A stretch of 64,000 nucleotides of DNA from Paenibacillus sp. H1-7 (GCF_022354825.1 NZ_CP031168.1:4155501-4219500); one strand, 5' to 3'; counted from the stretch's first letter, positions 54,558-63,910 are shown. Notes: generated by a model from the letters alone, not told the origin. A program made the numbers and translations.

Positions 54558-55559
54558 ATGCTGCATATCGTGAATGGCGATACCGTAGGGGATAAGCTGA
54601 AGCAAGGCGGGATTCAAGGAGAGGTTCTCGTATGGCTGGAAATATGGTCCGAAGGTCCAGTGTTCGTCGACGCGTCATCCGAATCGAACAGAGTCTATCG
54701 AGCGAATTACTTGGAACAAACGATGGGCATCCCGTCGTCAAAGTTTATCGCCTTAAGCAAAGAGCAGGAGCGTATACTGGAGCAATTTCGCGAGCATGAA
54801 GAGATTGTTCTATGGTTTGAATATGACCTTTTCGATCAAGCGATGCTATGTTGCTTGCTGCATTGGTTCGCAGGACAGCCGATGGAGGGAACAAAATTAA
54901 GCCTGTTGTCGTTGAATTCTTTCCCTGGCATTGATGATTTCCGAGGCTTGGGCCAATTGTCTGTAGAACAGCTGCTGTCGCTTGTCGGTACATGGCAGCC
55001 TGTCGGACAGAAGACGCTCGAATTGGGCAAACAGCTATGGGAAGCGTATGCCTCTCCGGATCCGCTTGTTCTGAACAAGCTGCTTCAGGAAGGTGATTTG
55101 GCTGCTCTGCCTTATGCAGGCGATAGCTTCCGGCTTCATCTGGCCCGGTTCCCATCCATACTCAATGGACTAGGGATAGTCGAGCAAACTACGCTGGAGC
55201 TGGTGGAAAGCGGTATCCATTCGCCGCTGGCGTTATTCAAGCACACAGGAGATAAGCTGCACGGACTTGGAATGGGGGATTTGCAATATTGGTACCGCCT
55301 GGAGCGAATGACGCAAGGCTCTAAGCCGCTGCTGGCATTTCGCAATTTCGACCGGTTTCCTGACTACATGAACCCATCGATTTCATCGTTCCGTGAGGGC
55401 AAGCTGGAGCTGACGCCATTTGGCAAAGCGGTGCTGGCAGGGAAGGAAGATGGGGTGGAGGCGAACGGAATCGAGTGCTGGTACGGCGGAGTTCACCTGT
55501 CCGGTCACCGGATCCATTGGAGATGGGATAGCTCCAAGCAATCGATAGTTCGTACTTAG
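54558..55559 (+). CDS. DUF1835-domain protein
   Basis: A 333-residue cytoplasmic protein of the DUF1835 family, whose N-terminus MLHIVNGDTVGDKLKQGGIQG is diagnostic. The central IVLWFEYDLFDQAMLCCLLHWF and the late PFGKAVLAGKEDG segments are also family-like. Biochemical role unknown. ATG 54558 is preferred with AAGGAGG ten bases upstream; the frame also opens at 54492 and 54552. Confidence 0.82.
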   Translation: MLHIVNGDTVGDKLKQGGIQGEVLVWLEIWSEGPVFVDASSESNRVYRANYLEQTMGIPSSKFIALSKEQERILEQFREHEEIVLWFEYDLFDQAMLCCLLHWFAGQPMEGTKLSLLSLNSFPGIDDFRGLGQLSVEQLLSLVGTWQPVGQKTLELGKQLWEAYASPDPLVLNKLLQEGDLAALPYAGDSFRLHLARFPSILNGLGIVEQTTLELVESGIHSPLALFKHTGDKLHGLGMGDLQYWYRLERMTQGSKPLLAFRNFDRFPDYMNPSISSFREGKLELTPFGKAVLAGKEDGVEANGIECWYGGVHLSGHRIHWRWDSSKQSIVRT

Positions 55560-55627
55560 TTTATTTCACTGAAAATACTAGAGGATGTTCGTGGGAATAA
55601 ACAATAGATTTTGCGATAAATAACAGC

Positions 55628-55670
55628 GGCTGGGGAGGTACGCCACGGAGGTACCTCCCCAGCCTTTTTT
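55628..55670 (+). terminator. Very stable rho-independent terminator
   Basis: A perfect 14-bp stem, GGCTGGGGAGGTAC (55628-55641) with GTACCTCCCCAGCC (55651-55664), then six T. Confidence 0.93.
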
Positions 55671-55689
55671 GATCTAAATCGTTCACGTT

Positions 55690-55720
55690 AGCTATCCTCT
55701 ACTGCGGAGGGTAGCTTTTT
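55690..55720 (+). terminator. Second terminator in tandem
   Basis: AGCTATCCTC (55690-55699) pairs with GAGGGTAGCT (55707-55716), followed by five T. It touches the end of the convergent P450 gene. Confidence 0.75.
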
Positions 55721-56924
55721 ATTTTACGGAACGAAACCGTACAGGGTACTGCTTCACTCCAAAGACGAACGGGCTTTGTATGTATTGCAGCTCGGATCCG
55801 CTGACGAATTCAATATCGTGAAACCGCTGGAGCAGATGCGAAAGTACAACCTGTCCTTCCAATCGGGCTAATGGAGCTCCAAGGCAAAAATGGGTGCCAA
55901 ATCCAAAGGAGAGATGCGCATTCGGCTTCCGGTCCACAATAAAGCGGTCAGGATCGGGAAATTTGTTGTCATCCCGATTGGCCGCTGCGACCCAAGAGAC
56001 AACTTGCTGTCCTGCTTTAATCGGTATGCCTTGAATTTCGACATCCTGCATCACGACCCGGCCAATGGCCTGGATCGGAGGATAATAACGAAGCACCTCC
56101 TCTACGAAGCTCGGAATAAGCTCGGGCTGCTCCTGAAGCTGCTTTTGCAGCTCCTGATCCTCCGTCAGCCAGCGCACGGCATTCGTGATCAGATTGGTTG
56201 TCGTCTCATTACCGGCGGCGAGCAGCAGGATACAGAAGCCTAGCAATTCCTCATCCGTGAGCTTCTGCCCTTCCACCTCGGCTTCCAGCAGCAGCGAAAT
56301 CAAATCCTCCTGCGGCTTTTGACGTCGTTCCTCAAGGATGACGGCAAAATAGGCATTCAGCTCCTTCATCGCCTGCGCTTTTTCCATCATGACTTGCCGG
56401 AAAGCTTCATCCGTATTTACATCCGGACCTTTGACGAGAATATCCGACCATTCTTTAAACAGATGTCTGTCTTTGGGCGGCACCCCGAGCAGCTCAGCTA
56501 TGACTATTACGGGAAGCGGGACGGCGAGATCGTGAACGGTATCCATTTGGCCTTTGGATGCAACGGCATCCAGAAGCTCTTGGGTAATGGAGGCGATGTG
56601 AGGAGCGAGATCGTTAACTACTTTGGGAGTAAATGCTTTATTGACAAGGGCTCTCATCTGAGTGTGCCGCGGCGGGTCCATCGTCAGGATGGTATCTCTC
56701 TCAGCGAGCTTGCGTACGGAAGAGAAAGTAGCGGGATCCTTCAAAATCCGGTGGACGTCCTCATATCGAAACACATCCCAGCAGCCGCGGCTTTCATCAT
56801 ACCGGACAGGAGTGGTTGTCCGAAGGTTATTGTAAATAGTGAAGGGCAGCAGTCTTTTTTCCGGCGTGTTTAATTCCTCCATAGGGAGAATATTCGCATA
56901 GCGTTCAGCTTTTACGGCATCCAT
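55719..56924 (-). CDS. Cytochrome P450, CYP107-like
   Basis: A 401-residue bacterial class I-type P450. The I-helix motif is AGNETT (237-242), the K-helix is E276-V-L-R279 and the haem loop is FGFGTHFCLGAPLARLE with C347. The TMDPPRHTQMR phrase near 81-91 is typical of CYP107-like enzymes that oxidise macrolides, terpenes or xenobiotics. No ferredoxin is nearby. GAGGAG lies about ten bases before ATG. The tandem-MerR gene is 72 bases upstream on the same strand, so they probably form an operon. Confidence 0.92.
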   Translation of the reverse strand: MDAVKAERYANILPMEELNTPEKRLLPFTIYNNLRTTTPVRYDESRGCWDVFRYEDVHRILKDPATFSSVRKLAERDTILTMDPPRHTQMRALVNKAFTPKVVNDLAPHIASITQELLDAVASKGQMDTVHDLAVPLPVIVIAELLGVPPKDRHLFKEWSDILVKGPDVNTDEAFRQVMMEKAQAMKELNAYFAVILEERRQKPQEDLISLLLEAEVEGQKLTDEELLGFCILLLAAGNETTTNLITNAVRWLTEDQELQKQLQEQPELIPSFVEEVLRYYPPIQAIGRVVMQDVEIQGIPIKAGQQVVSWVAAANRDDNKFPDPDRFIVDRKPNAHLSFGFGTHFCLGAPLARLEGQVVLSHLLQRFHDIEFVSGSELQYIQSPFVFGVKQYPVRFRSVK

Positions 56925-56996
56925 TCATTAATGACTCCTCTCGGATTGGTTATACTTACCCTTCTAATTTACCCCGTATTGCGGCAGGAAAAACCT

Positions 56997-57704
56997 TCAT
57001 GCAGGGGAGGAAGAGAGCAGGTCCATCAAACGATGGAAATAAGAAGCGCCGCGAAGCTGATTCCGGTTCATATGATTGAGATAAAGCAGCGCTTCCCTGG
57101 CGGTCTTGATAGCCGTTGCCACTTGATTATCGTCGAGCTCCGAAATAATTTGCTTAATGATATCGAGAGACCAAAACGCCGTTTTCAGAGTACGGATAAT
57201 TAATATTTGCCGCAAATTGGCGGGGGTGAAAACCCGGTACCCGTTCTCCCGATCCCGGGATATGGTAAGCAGTCCCGCTTTTTCCCAATGGCGGATAGCG
57301 GTAGTCGGAATCATGGTTTGTACGGATATTTCGCCGATGGTCAATCCTTTTTTTCCTTTTTTGGCGGGGAGCAAATTCGTATCCTCAGTTTCTAGAGCTT
57401 GCACGGCTTTTTCTGCGATGAGCTTATCCTGATATAGCTCGGCTTGACATTGGTTCAATATCCATAATGCTTCATCCGTCCTGCCCTGAAGTGTCAGCTT
57501 CATCATCTGCGCCGTCTTCTGCATGCCAATTCCATCATTTAGGACACGTATACACTCGAAATAAGCGACATGCAGCTCCGTATATATCCGATAGCCGTTA
57601 GGACCGCGTTCTACGGGAGGAACGATCCCCCATTCCTCATAATGCCTTAAGGTGTTGGTGCTGATATGCAATTTTCTTGCAATATCGATAGGTCTTATTG
57701 TCAT
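56997..57704 (-). CDS. Regulator with two tandem MerR-type HTH domains
   Basis: A 235-residue protein containing two MerR-like DNA-binding units. The first (residues about 3-65) reads PIDIARKLHISTNTLRHYEEW and NGYRIYTE. The second (about 120-190) reads LTIGEISVQTMIPTTAIRHW and NGYRVFTPANL. Each is followed by helices. MerR proteins normally carry one such unit and dimerise, so this looks like a fused pair or a duplication. ATG 57704 has GGAGG seven bases upstream; a longer frame reaches 57734. It heads the P450 operon and diverges from the UvrA2-like gene, the likely targets. Confidence 0.82.
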   Translation of the reverse strand: MTIRPIDIARKLHISTNTLRHYEEWGIVPPVERGPNGYRIYTELHVAYFECIRVLNDGIGMQKTAQMMKLTLQGRTDEALWILNQCQAELYQDKLIAEKAVQALETEDTNLLPAKKGKKGLTIGEISVQTMIPTTAIRHWEKAGLLTISRDRENGYRVFTPANLRQILIIRTLKTAFWSLDIIKQIISELDDNQVATAIKTAREALLYLNHMNRNQLRGASYFHRLMDLLSSSPA

Positions 57705-57732
57705 TGAAAACCTCCGGACCACAGATAAAAAC

Positions 57733-57761
57733 ATTAAACAGCTGTGTCAAGGTTTTGTCAA
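57733..57761 (-). promoter_or_regulatory. Promoter of the tandem-MerR/P450 operon
   Basis: On the minus strand, TTGACA (57761-57756), 17-base spacer, TTTAAT (57738-57733). A second TTGACA lies inside the spacer. Confidence 0.6.
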
Positions 57762-57901
57762 GAAAATGCCTGTTACAGGCCAAACATGATTCTAAACCTT
57801 CCCACTTGCATCAATGTAGTATTCTATTATTGAATCGAGCGGATCATTTGATGGCCATCATTCCGTTCCAATCATGACCCCGAATTAAAAGGAGGAATTG
57901 T

Positions 57902-60409
57902 ATGAAGGATGCAATCGTCATTAAAGGTGCGCACGAGAATAATTTAAAACATGTTTCACTATCTATCCCGAAGTTCAAGCTTGTTGTTGTTACCGGCCCG
58001 TCCGGGTCAGGCAAATCGACATTGGCCATGGATACGCTGCAGCGGGAATGCCAAAGGCAGTATATGGAGTCCATGGGGATGGTACCCGATTCCGTAAGCA
58101 AGCCGAAGGTGGAGTCGATAGAAGGACTTTCGCCATCCATCAGCATCGGTCAGCATGTTACCAACCGGAATCCACGTTCTACAGTCGGAACGGTTACGGA
58201 TATTTACACTTACCTGCGCTTCGTATACTCCAGACTAGGGCAGAGAATATGCCCAGGCTGCAAAGGAATGATCCCTCCAAGCTTTCAGGAGCCGGGAACC
58301 GTTATGATGGAGGAAGAAGAGTCAAGAGCCGGATCCATCACGTGCCCGCACTGCCTTATGGAGCTTGAGAAATTCGGTATGGCCCATTTCTCTTTTAATA
58401 AACCCGAAGGCGCATGCGAGGTATGCAGCGGTCTCGGGAACGTCGCCACCTTGATTATGGAGGCTGTATTCAATCCGGAGTTAAGCTTGCGGAGCGGAGG
58501 AGTCACATTCCTGTATGATGTGCTGAACGAATATTATTCTAGTATTTTGCTGGCGGCAGCGAAGTATTACGGCTTCAGCTTTGATCCAGATATGCCACTG
58601 AAAGATTACAACGACATTCAGCGAGATGTGTTATATTACGGCGTGGAAAGCCCGGAATTCTTGCGCCACTACCCGGACAAGAAGCCTCCGAAAACGGTCA
58701 ATGGCGGCAAGTTTGAAGGAATCATTACCGGAATATGGCGCAGATATAAAGAGAAGGACGGCGATCAGGGGCCGATGGAGAGGGAAGCGGAGCTCTTTCG
58801 TGTCAAGCTATGCACCGGATGCCAGGGCGGACGATTGAAAAAGGAAGTACGCCAGGTTACGGTTGCCGGAGCGTCCTTATCCGAAGTGGCCGAATGGCCG
58901 CTGGAAGAGGTGCTGCGCTGGACGCGGCAATTGAGAGACCATCTGCCCGTCGAAGGCTTCCATCTGCTTGAGCCTGTTCTGCATGATGTACCCGTCCGGC
59001 TCGAGCGGATTATGGATGTTGGGCTTGGTTACTTATCGCTGCATCGGCAGACGGTGACGTTATCGGGCGGCGAAGCGCAGCGGCTGCGGCTTGCATCGCT
59101 ATTGGGCTCCGGATTGACGGGGGTACTATATATTTTGGATGAGCCGACGACGGGACTCCATCCCCGCGATACGGCGGGTCTCATCCGTGTGCTGAAGCAG
59201 CTCCGAGATTTAGGTAACACAGTTCTCGTTATCGAGCACGACGTGGATGTAATGCGGGCGGCAGACCATATTATCGATGTGGGTCCGGGCGCAGGCCGCA
59301 ACGGGGGCACGATCGTAGGTCAAGGAAGCCTGGAGGAGCTTATGGATAGCGAGCATTCGGTTACTGGAGCCTATTTGAGGAATGAAGCTCGAGCCGTGCC
59401 TGACCGGAGACGGAGGCAAGGGAATGGGCGTTTCCTTACGATTCGCAATGCTCATGCCCGCAATTTGAAGCATATCGACGTATCCTTTCCCTTGGGCAGT
59501 TTCATATCCGTGACCGGTGTCTCCGGTTCGGGGAAATCGACGCTGCTGTTCGATTTGCTGGCGCAAGGCGGGGAGGAGGCTGTCGAAGGATGTGACGGAA
59601 TTACCGGCTTCGAGCATATCGGTAATAAAATCATCGTCGATCAGTCGCCGATAGGCAGAATGCAGCGCTCCAACGTCGCTACGTATACCGACGTGTATAC
59701 TCAGCTGCGGAATCTGTATGCCGGATTGCCGGAAGCCAAGAGGAATAAGCTGACGTCGAAGCATTTCTCCTTCAATACGCCGGGAGGAAGATGCGAAGCA
59801 TGCCAAGGGCTTGGCGTTTTGCCGGTGGAGATGAATTTTCTTCCTAGTACGGAGATTACTTGCCCCGCCTGCAAAGGCAGAAGATTCAATGAAGACGTGT
59901 TGAAGGTCAAATTCGAAGGGTACTCCATATCGGATTTATTGAATTTAACGGTGCAGGAGACGCTGCCGATCTTCCAATCGAAAGCGAAAATATACAGCAT
60001 GATCGAGCTGCTGTGCGAAGTAGGGCTAGGGTACTTGCAATGGGGGCAATCCGTCAAAACCTTGTCAGGCGGAGAAGGGCAGCGGATCAAGCTGGCCAAG
60101 GAGCTGAGCAAAAAGACAAGAACGCACACGCTTTACTTGCTCGACGAGCCAACGACAGGGCTTCACCCTACTGATGTCAAGCGGCTTCACCTGCTGCTAG
60201 ACAAGCTGGTCGATGCCGGCAACACAGTCATTGTAGTCGAGCACAGCCTTGAGCTCATCCGTGAGGCGGATTGGGTTATCGATATCGGCCCGGACGGCGG
60301 AACCGCAGGCGGTGAGCTGGTCGCAGAGGGAACACCCGAGCAGGTCGCGAATAACCGCGCTTCGGCAACCGGCAATTTTTTAAGCTTGGCGCTTGCAGGT
60401 CAATGCTAG
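57902..60409 (+). CDS. UvrA2/DrrC-like excinuclease ABC subunit A homologue
   Basis: An 835-residue UvrA-family protein, shorter than housekeeping UvrA (about 950), as in UvrA2/DrrC proteins that lack the UvrB-binding insert. Walker A motifs are GPSGSGKST (32-40) and GVSGSGKST (about 539-547); signatures are LSGGEAQRLRLA (near 387) and LSGGEGQRIKLA (near 721). CxxC zinc pairs occur in CPGCKG, CPHC, CEVC, CTGC, CEAC and CPAC. Such proteins bind damaged or drug-bound DNA and confer resistance to intercalators. AAGGAGG precedes ATG. It diverges from the MerR/P450 operon. Confidence 0.9.
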   Translation: MKDAIVIKGAHENNLKHVSLSIPKFKLVVVTGPSGSGKSTLAMDTLQRECQRQYMESMGMVPDSVSKPKVESIEGLSPSISIGQHVTNRNPRSTVGTVTDIYTYLRFVYSRLGQRICPGCKGMIPPSFQEPGTVMMEEEESRAGSITCPHCLMELEKFGMAHFSFNKPEGACEVCSGLGNVATLIMEAVFNPELSLRSGGVTFLYDVLNEYYSSILLAAAKYYGFSFDPDMPLKDYNDIQRDVLYYGVESPEFLRHYPDKKPPKTVNGGKFEGIITGIWRRYKEKDGDQGPMEREAELFRVKLCTGCQGGRLKKEVRQVTVAGASLSEVAEWPLEEVLRWTRQLRDHLPVEGFHLLEPVLHDVPVRLERIMDVGLGYLSLHRQTVTLSGGEAQRLRLASLLGSGLTGVLYILDEPTTGLHPRDTAGLIRVLKQLRDLGNTVLVIEHDVDVMRAADHIIDVGPGAGRNGGTIVGQGSLEELMDSEHSVTGAYLRNEARAVPDRRRRQGNGRFLTIRNAHARNLKHIDVSFPLGSFISVTGVSGSGKSTLLFDLLAQGGEEAVEGCDGITGFEHIGNKIIVDQSPIGRMQRSNVATYTDVYTQLRNLYAGLPEAKRNKLTSKHFSFNTPGGRCEACQGLGVLPVEMNFLPSTEITCPACKGRRFNEDVLKVKFEGYSISDLLNLTVQETLPIFQSKAKIYSMIELLCEVGLGYLQWGQSVKTLSGGEGQRIKLAKELSKKTRTHTLYLLDEPTTGLHPTDVKRLHLLLDKLVDAGNTVIVVEHSLELIREADWVIDIGPDGGTAGGELVAEGTPEQVANNRASATGNFLSLALAGQC

Positions 60410-60438
60410 CCCATCAGCCCGAGCGAGGCTCGTTAGCT

Positions 60439-60481
60439 TGTGATTTATATCACTTACTTTTGACGTATAGACTCCTATAAT
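60439..60481 (+). promoter_or_regulatory. Fnr/CRP-type box and promoter
   Basis: TGTGA-TTTATA-TCACT (60439-60454) matches the Fnr/CRP consensus TGTGA-N6-TCAC(A/T). TATAAT lies at 60476-60481. A start point seven bases later (60488) puts the box centre at -41.5, the classical activation position. Confidence 0.75.
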
Positions 60482-60524
60482 GATGTCTAAGAGGTACAAT
60501 CGACATGATATGGGGGACGATACT

Positions 60525-60668
60525 ATGGAATTGGCAAAAGCAAACGAACAGAACCGCTTCAGCGGATTAGGTCTTATCATCACTTTGTTTACTTTGATTA
60601 TTCTTAGCCCGATAGCCTATTTTATTATTAATTATTTGCTTGGCAATGAGCATCCCGTATATATCTAA
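60525..60668 (+). CDS. 47-residue membrane protein, unknown, Fnr-box-driven
   Basis: A 47-residue protein with a polar N-terminus and one long hydrophobic helix (LGLIITLFTLIILSPIAYFI, about 15-38). GGGGGA lies eight bases before ATG 60525. A longer frame from 60480 would begin within the -10 box, so is not used. The Fnr/CRP-type promoter suggests induction under oxygen limitation; the protein could be a small oxidase subunit or membrane regulator, but nothing identifies it. Confidence 0.6.
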   Translation: MELAKANEQNRFSGLGLIITLFTLIILSPIAYFIINYLLGNEHPVYI

Positions 60669-60903
60669 ATCAAGACATAGATGATTTAATTTAAGGCGGC
60701 ATCCGGCGGCATTCCTAATAGGGTGTCCCGGCAGCTGCTTTTTTTTGTGAGACGGCAATATCTTAAGATATTCCTCCGATAACGGACGTTACAACACTTA
60801 TTCCTTCAAAGTAACATAGCAATCTATAAGAAACGATAGCCGAAACCCTATGCTACTATTAAGGTACAGGTACTAATTAATCCTACGCATGAGGTGATAG
60901 AGA

Positions 60904-61320
60904 GTGGCAGTGACATCCGACAAAATTTTTGTTAATTTACCGGTTAAGGACTTGCAGCAATCGATGGACTTTTTCAAAAAAGCAGGGTTTGAATTCAACC
61001 CTCATTTCACCGACGAGAACGCAGCTTGCCTAGTGATAAGCGACAGCATCTTCGCTATGCTGCTAGTGGAACCATTTTTCAGCTCATTTACTAAGAAGGA
61101 AATTACGGACACGACCAAGAGTGCCGAAGTCATCGTAGGCTTGTCGGCCAGCAGCAGAGCGCAAGTCGACGAGATCGTAAATAAGGCAGTGGCTGCAGGC
61201 GGATCGTCTAACAGCGAACCGATGGATCAAGGATTTATGTACAGCCGAAGCTTCCAGGATGTAGACGGCCATATTTGGGAAGTCATCTACATGGACATGA
61301 GTGCTGTGGATCCGCAATAA
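60904..61320 (+). CDS. VOC-family (lactoylglutathione lyase-like) protein
   Basis: A 138-residue VOC-fold protein (FVNLPVKDLQQSMDFFKKAGF near the start, RSFQDVDGHIWEVIYMD near the end). The PF3 phrase KEITDTTKSAEVIVGLSASS is typical of the extradiol-dioxygenase-like, uncharacterised subgroup. GAGGTGAT precedes GTG 60904. It is flanked by a bidirectional terminator. Confidence 0.85.
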   Translation: MAVTSDKIFVNLPVKDLQQSMDFFKKAGFEFNPHFTDENAACLVISDSIFAMLLVEPFFSSFTKKEITDTTKSAEVIVGLSASSRAQVDEIVNKAVAAGGSSNSEPMDQGFMYSRSFQDVDGHIWEVIYMDMSAVDPQ

Positions 61321-61342
61321 AAAGTATGCGTTGAGATAGACA

Positions 61343-61385
61343 AAAACCTCCCCAGGCTTAGATAAAAGCTTAGGGAGGTTTTCTA
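61343..61385. terminator. Bidirectional rho-independent terminator
   Basis: AAAACCTCCC (61343-61352) pairs with GGGAGGTTTT (61373-61382). Inner pairing extends the stem. It serves the VOC gene and the convergent YheC/D gene. Confidence 0.88.
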
Positions 61386-61414
61386 TTATTGAAAGGATAA
61401 GCGGCGCTAATCCA

Positions 61415-62356
61415 TTAGTAATTTGCAAATCGAAGCACTCTTCTGTACATAGTCTTATCGTTCAGCGTATTGAATATTTGTTTATCCGGCTTGGTATTGA
61501 CCTCCAGAATCCACAGCTTCTTCGCCGGATCAATAGCTATATCGACTCCGAATGCTTTAAGGTCACGGAACCTTTTGCTCATGGCGATGCTGGCTCGTTT
61601 TCCTACCAACGCAATTTTTTTAACGTAACGTCCTCTTCTTTTGATGCCGATATGGTTACGCAGCAGAACGTCGACAGGCAGCGGGGTGCCGCCGCTATGA
61701 TAATTGGTGACAATCTTGCCTTCTTTGGCCAAACGACCGATGATGCCGGTTACGACGAATTTTCTGTTTCTGTTCTTTTGCACCATTACCCGGATATCGA
61801 AGGGACGTTGCTTGATTCTCAGCAATCGAATCCCTTTTTGCAGAACATATCTTCTTTTTAGCAGAAGCGGACGAATCATGGTATAAAGTGAACGGAATGA
61901 AGTATAATGCTTCGTTTCCGTGCCGTATTTTACCGTGTACGAGGAGGGAGTCTTCATAATTTTAAGTATTCCGTGGCCGCCGGATCCCAAATCCGGTTTC
62001 AGAAATAGGGAAGGGTAGGCCCTTAGCATGGCTCTCAAGTTATCTCTTGTAGCCTTTCTCGTATCCGGCAGATGCCTGCGGACGACTTTGAACCTAGTCA
62101 TATAGAAATGTTTGCGAAGCTTGCCGTACTTCAACCGGCGCCTCCGTGCTCTAATCTTGGCTTGACCCGGATTCAGGACCGCTTCGTTCCCAATCGCATA
62201 GGGCTGGATGTCATCCAGGTTCGATAGGCTAAGTTGATGAGCCTGACGGCGGGTCTTATAGGGCTTGGTATTTTGAGCGGCTCTTGGTCTGACTCTCGGA
62301 TTCTTTTTCTTCATCCTTTCGATGTTTTGATTCCCTTGCCTTGCATTCTGCTTCAC
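61415..62356 (-). CDS. YheC/YheD-type ATP-grasp protein (spore coat-associated)
   Basis: A 313-residue protein of the YheC/YheD group. The ATP-grasp core has the glycine loop KPDLGSGGHGILKI, the late strand FDIRVMVQKNRNRKFVVTG split around DIRVMV, and the metal-binding phrase WILEVNTKPD. The N-terminal 90 residues are very basic (RARRRRLKYGKLRK). Relatives are spore-coat-associated and are also thought to modify peptides. GTG 62356 has GGAGG eight bases upstream; the frame otherwise reaches 62491. It suggests a spore-former. Confidence 0.8.
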   Translation of the reverse strand: MKQNARQGNQNIERMKKKNPRVRPRAAQNTKPYKTRRQAHQLSLSNLDDIQPYAIGNEAVLNPGQAKIRARRRRLKYGKLRKHFYMTRFKVVRRHLPDTRKATRDNLRAMLRAYPSLFLKPDLGSGGHGILKIMKTPSSYTVKYGTETKHYTSFRSLYTMIRPLLLKRRYVLQKGIRLLRIKQRPFDIRVMVQKNRNRKFVVTGIIGRLAKEGKIVTNYHSGGTPLPVDVLLRNHIGIKRRGRYVKKIALVGKRASIAMSKRFRDLKAFGVDIAIDPAKKLWILEVNTKPDKQIFNTLNDKTMYRRVLRFANY

Positions 62357-62508
62357 TTTATCTACCTCCCATATGGTCGCATAGTAATATATGCACCCTG
62401 TCCTGCGAGTGGAACAGGCTTTTGATTGATTTAGAGATTCCGGCATAGGGAGGTGACGAGAAAGACGGAAGAGCGCCAGCCCCTCCGTCAATGTTATATG
62501 CTATAAGG

Positions 62509-63390
62509 TTAAAAATCCGGATTACCCATTTTGCCGAGCTGAAAATCCTGGAAGGCTTCCATAATTTCTGCATGACTGTTCATAACGAACGGACCGCGCT
62601 GGACCATCGGCTCGTCGATGGGTTCGCCGCTTAATACGATAACCAGAGCATCATCCGTCAGTGCTTCAAGAACAATGTCACCCGGTACGTTATCGAACAA
62701 GATGAAGTCTCCCGCAGCCGCGATCTGGATATCGTTGATTTGCAAACTGCCCTTAAGCACCAGCAAACCGGTGTTATACGATTCCGGCAGGGTGAATTCC
62801 GCTTTACCGTTCAGATTAAATTGGATGTCAAACAAATGGATGGGAGTAAAAGTCTGTGCCGGACCACGCACTTCCTTATATTCGCCGGCAATGACCCGGA
62901 CGGCGCCGCCGTCATCTGGCAGCTCGACTTTTCCCATCTGAGCTTTCAGCAGCTCTTGGTATTGGGGCGGATGCATCTTTTGACTCCGCGGCAGGTTGAC
63001 CCACAGCTGAATCATGTGAAACAGGCCGCCTCGTTTGGAGAACTCCCGTTCATGGTATTCCTTGTGCAGCAATCCCGAACCGGCTGTCATCCATTGCACG
63101 TCGCCGGGACCGATAATACCATGATTGCCTGAATTATCGTTGTGCTCGATATACCCGTCATAAGCGATAGTCACGGTTTCAAATCCGCGGTGAGGATGAG
63201 CGCCTACACCTTTGACGTTGTCGCTTGGAGGAAACACGAACGGAGCGTTATAGTCCATCAAAATAAAGGGGCTGAACCGTTGTTGAAAATTCGTTCCCGA
63301 CGGGAAGTAGTTGGATACCCTGAATCCGTCTCCCACCATGTGAAAGGGAGCCCCCTTGTAGGTGCCTTGTATGGTTCTTAATGCAGTCAT
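62509..63390 (-). CDS. Pirin-family bicupin
   Basis: A 293-residue pirin-like protein with two cupin domains. The N-terminal metal site is GVGAHPHRGFETV together with HNDNSGN and LLHKEYHE; C-terminal QRGPFVMN is typical. Some members are quercetin dioxygenases and others redox regulators. AAAGGAG precedes ATG about eleven bases away. Its start overlaps the MarR stop by four bases (ATGA), so the two are translated together and probably answer to quinones or other electrophiles. Confidence 0.9.
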   Translation of the reverse strand: MTALRTIQGTYKGAPFHMVGDGFRVSNYFPSGTNFQQRFSPFILMDYNAPFVFPPSDNVKGVGAHPHRGFETVTIAYDGYIEHNDNSGNHGIIGPGDVQWMTAGSGLLHKEYHEREFSKRGGLFHMIQLWVNLPRSQKMHPPQYQELLKAQMGKVELPDDGGAVRVIAGEYKEVRGPAQTFTPIHLFDIQFNLNGKAEFTLPESYNTGLLVLKGSLQINDIQIAAAGDFILFDNVPGDIVLEALTDDALVIVLSGEPIDEPMVQRGPFVMNSHAEIMEAFQDFQLGKMGNPDF

Positions 63391-63839
63391 GCTTCATCTA
63401 CTCCTTTGCCAAGTAATTTTAGAAGCGCGATGGCTTCATTCTTTTGATGGTCTGACAAGCTCTGCATCATGCTGTGAATATGGGCGGCATGGCGGGGCAT
63501 GATATGCTGAATGAATTCCTTGCCTTTGTCAGTCAGCTCCGCATACACCATTCGGCGATCCTCCTGTCCGTGAATCCGCCGTAATAGCTGTTTCTTTTCC
63601 AGCTTATCGATATTGTAGGTCATGGTCCCGCTTGTAATCAGAATTTTGTCGCCAATTTGCTGCAGCGGGATGCTTCCCTTCGTATACAGCACTTCCAATA
63701 TCCCAAATTCGGAAGGGGAGAGGTCGTATTGTTTAATGTCCTTGACCGCTTTATCCATCACGCTTTTATAAGCCTTGGACAGAACGACCATCAGCTTAAG
63801 GGAGGTTTGTATAGACTCCTCGTCCGGTTCCGTAATCAA
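63387..63839 (-). CDS. MarR-family repressor, MhqR-like
   Basis: A 150-residue MarR winged-helix repressor (YDLSPSEFGILEVLYTKGSIPLQQIGDKILITSGTMTYNIDKLEKK across the HTH, in linked segments; HGQEDRRMVYAELTDKG as the wing). The start is TTG with AGGAGGG eight bases upstream. Its promoter contains an MhqR-like dyad, so self-repression is likely. It is upstream of and coupled to the pirin gene, as in quinone-responsive operons. Confidence 0.88.
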   Translation of the reverse strand: MITEPDEESIQTSLKLMVVLSKAYKSVMDKAVKDIKQYDLSPSEFGILEVLYTKGSIPLQQIGDKILITSGTMTYNIDKLEKKQLLRRIHGQEDRRMVYAELTDKGKEFIQHIMPRHAAHIHSMMQSLSDHQKNEAIALLKLLGKGVDEA

Positions 63840-63910
63840 GTTTGAATCCCTCCTGTCAGCTTGAGATGTGCAGGGACGGATAATTTAATCTTGATGGCTC
63901 GATGAGAAGA

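Noticed and set aside
57902..60409. Housekeeping uvrA
   Set aside because: At 835 residues it is too short, has no uvrB neighbour and lies next to drug-type genes; UvrA2/DrrC fits better.
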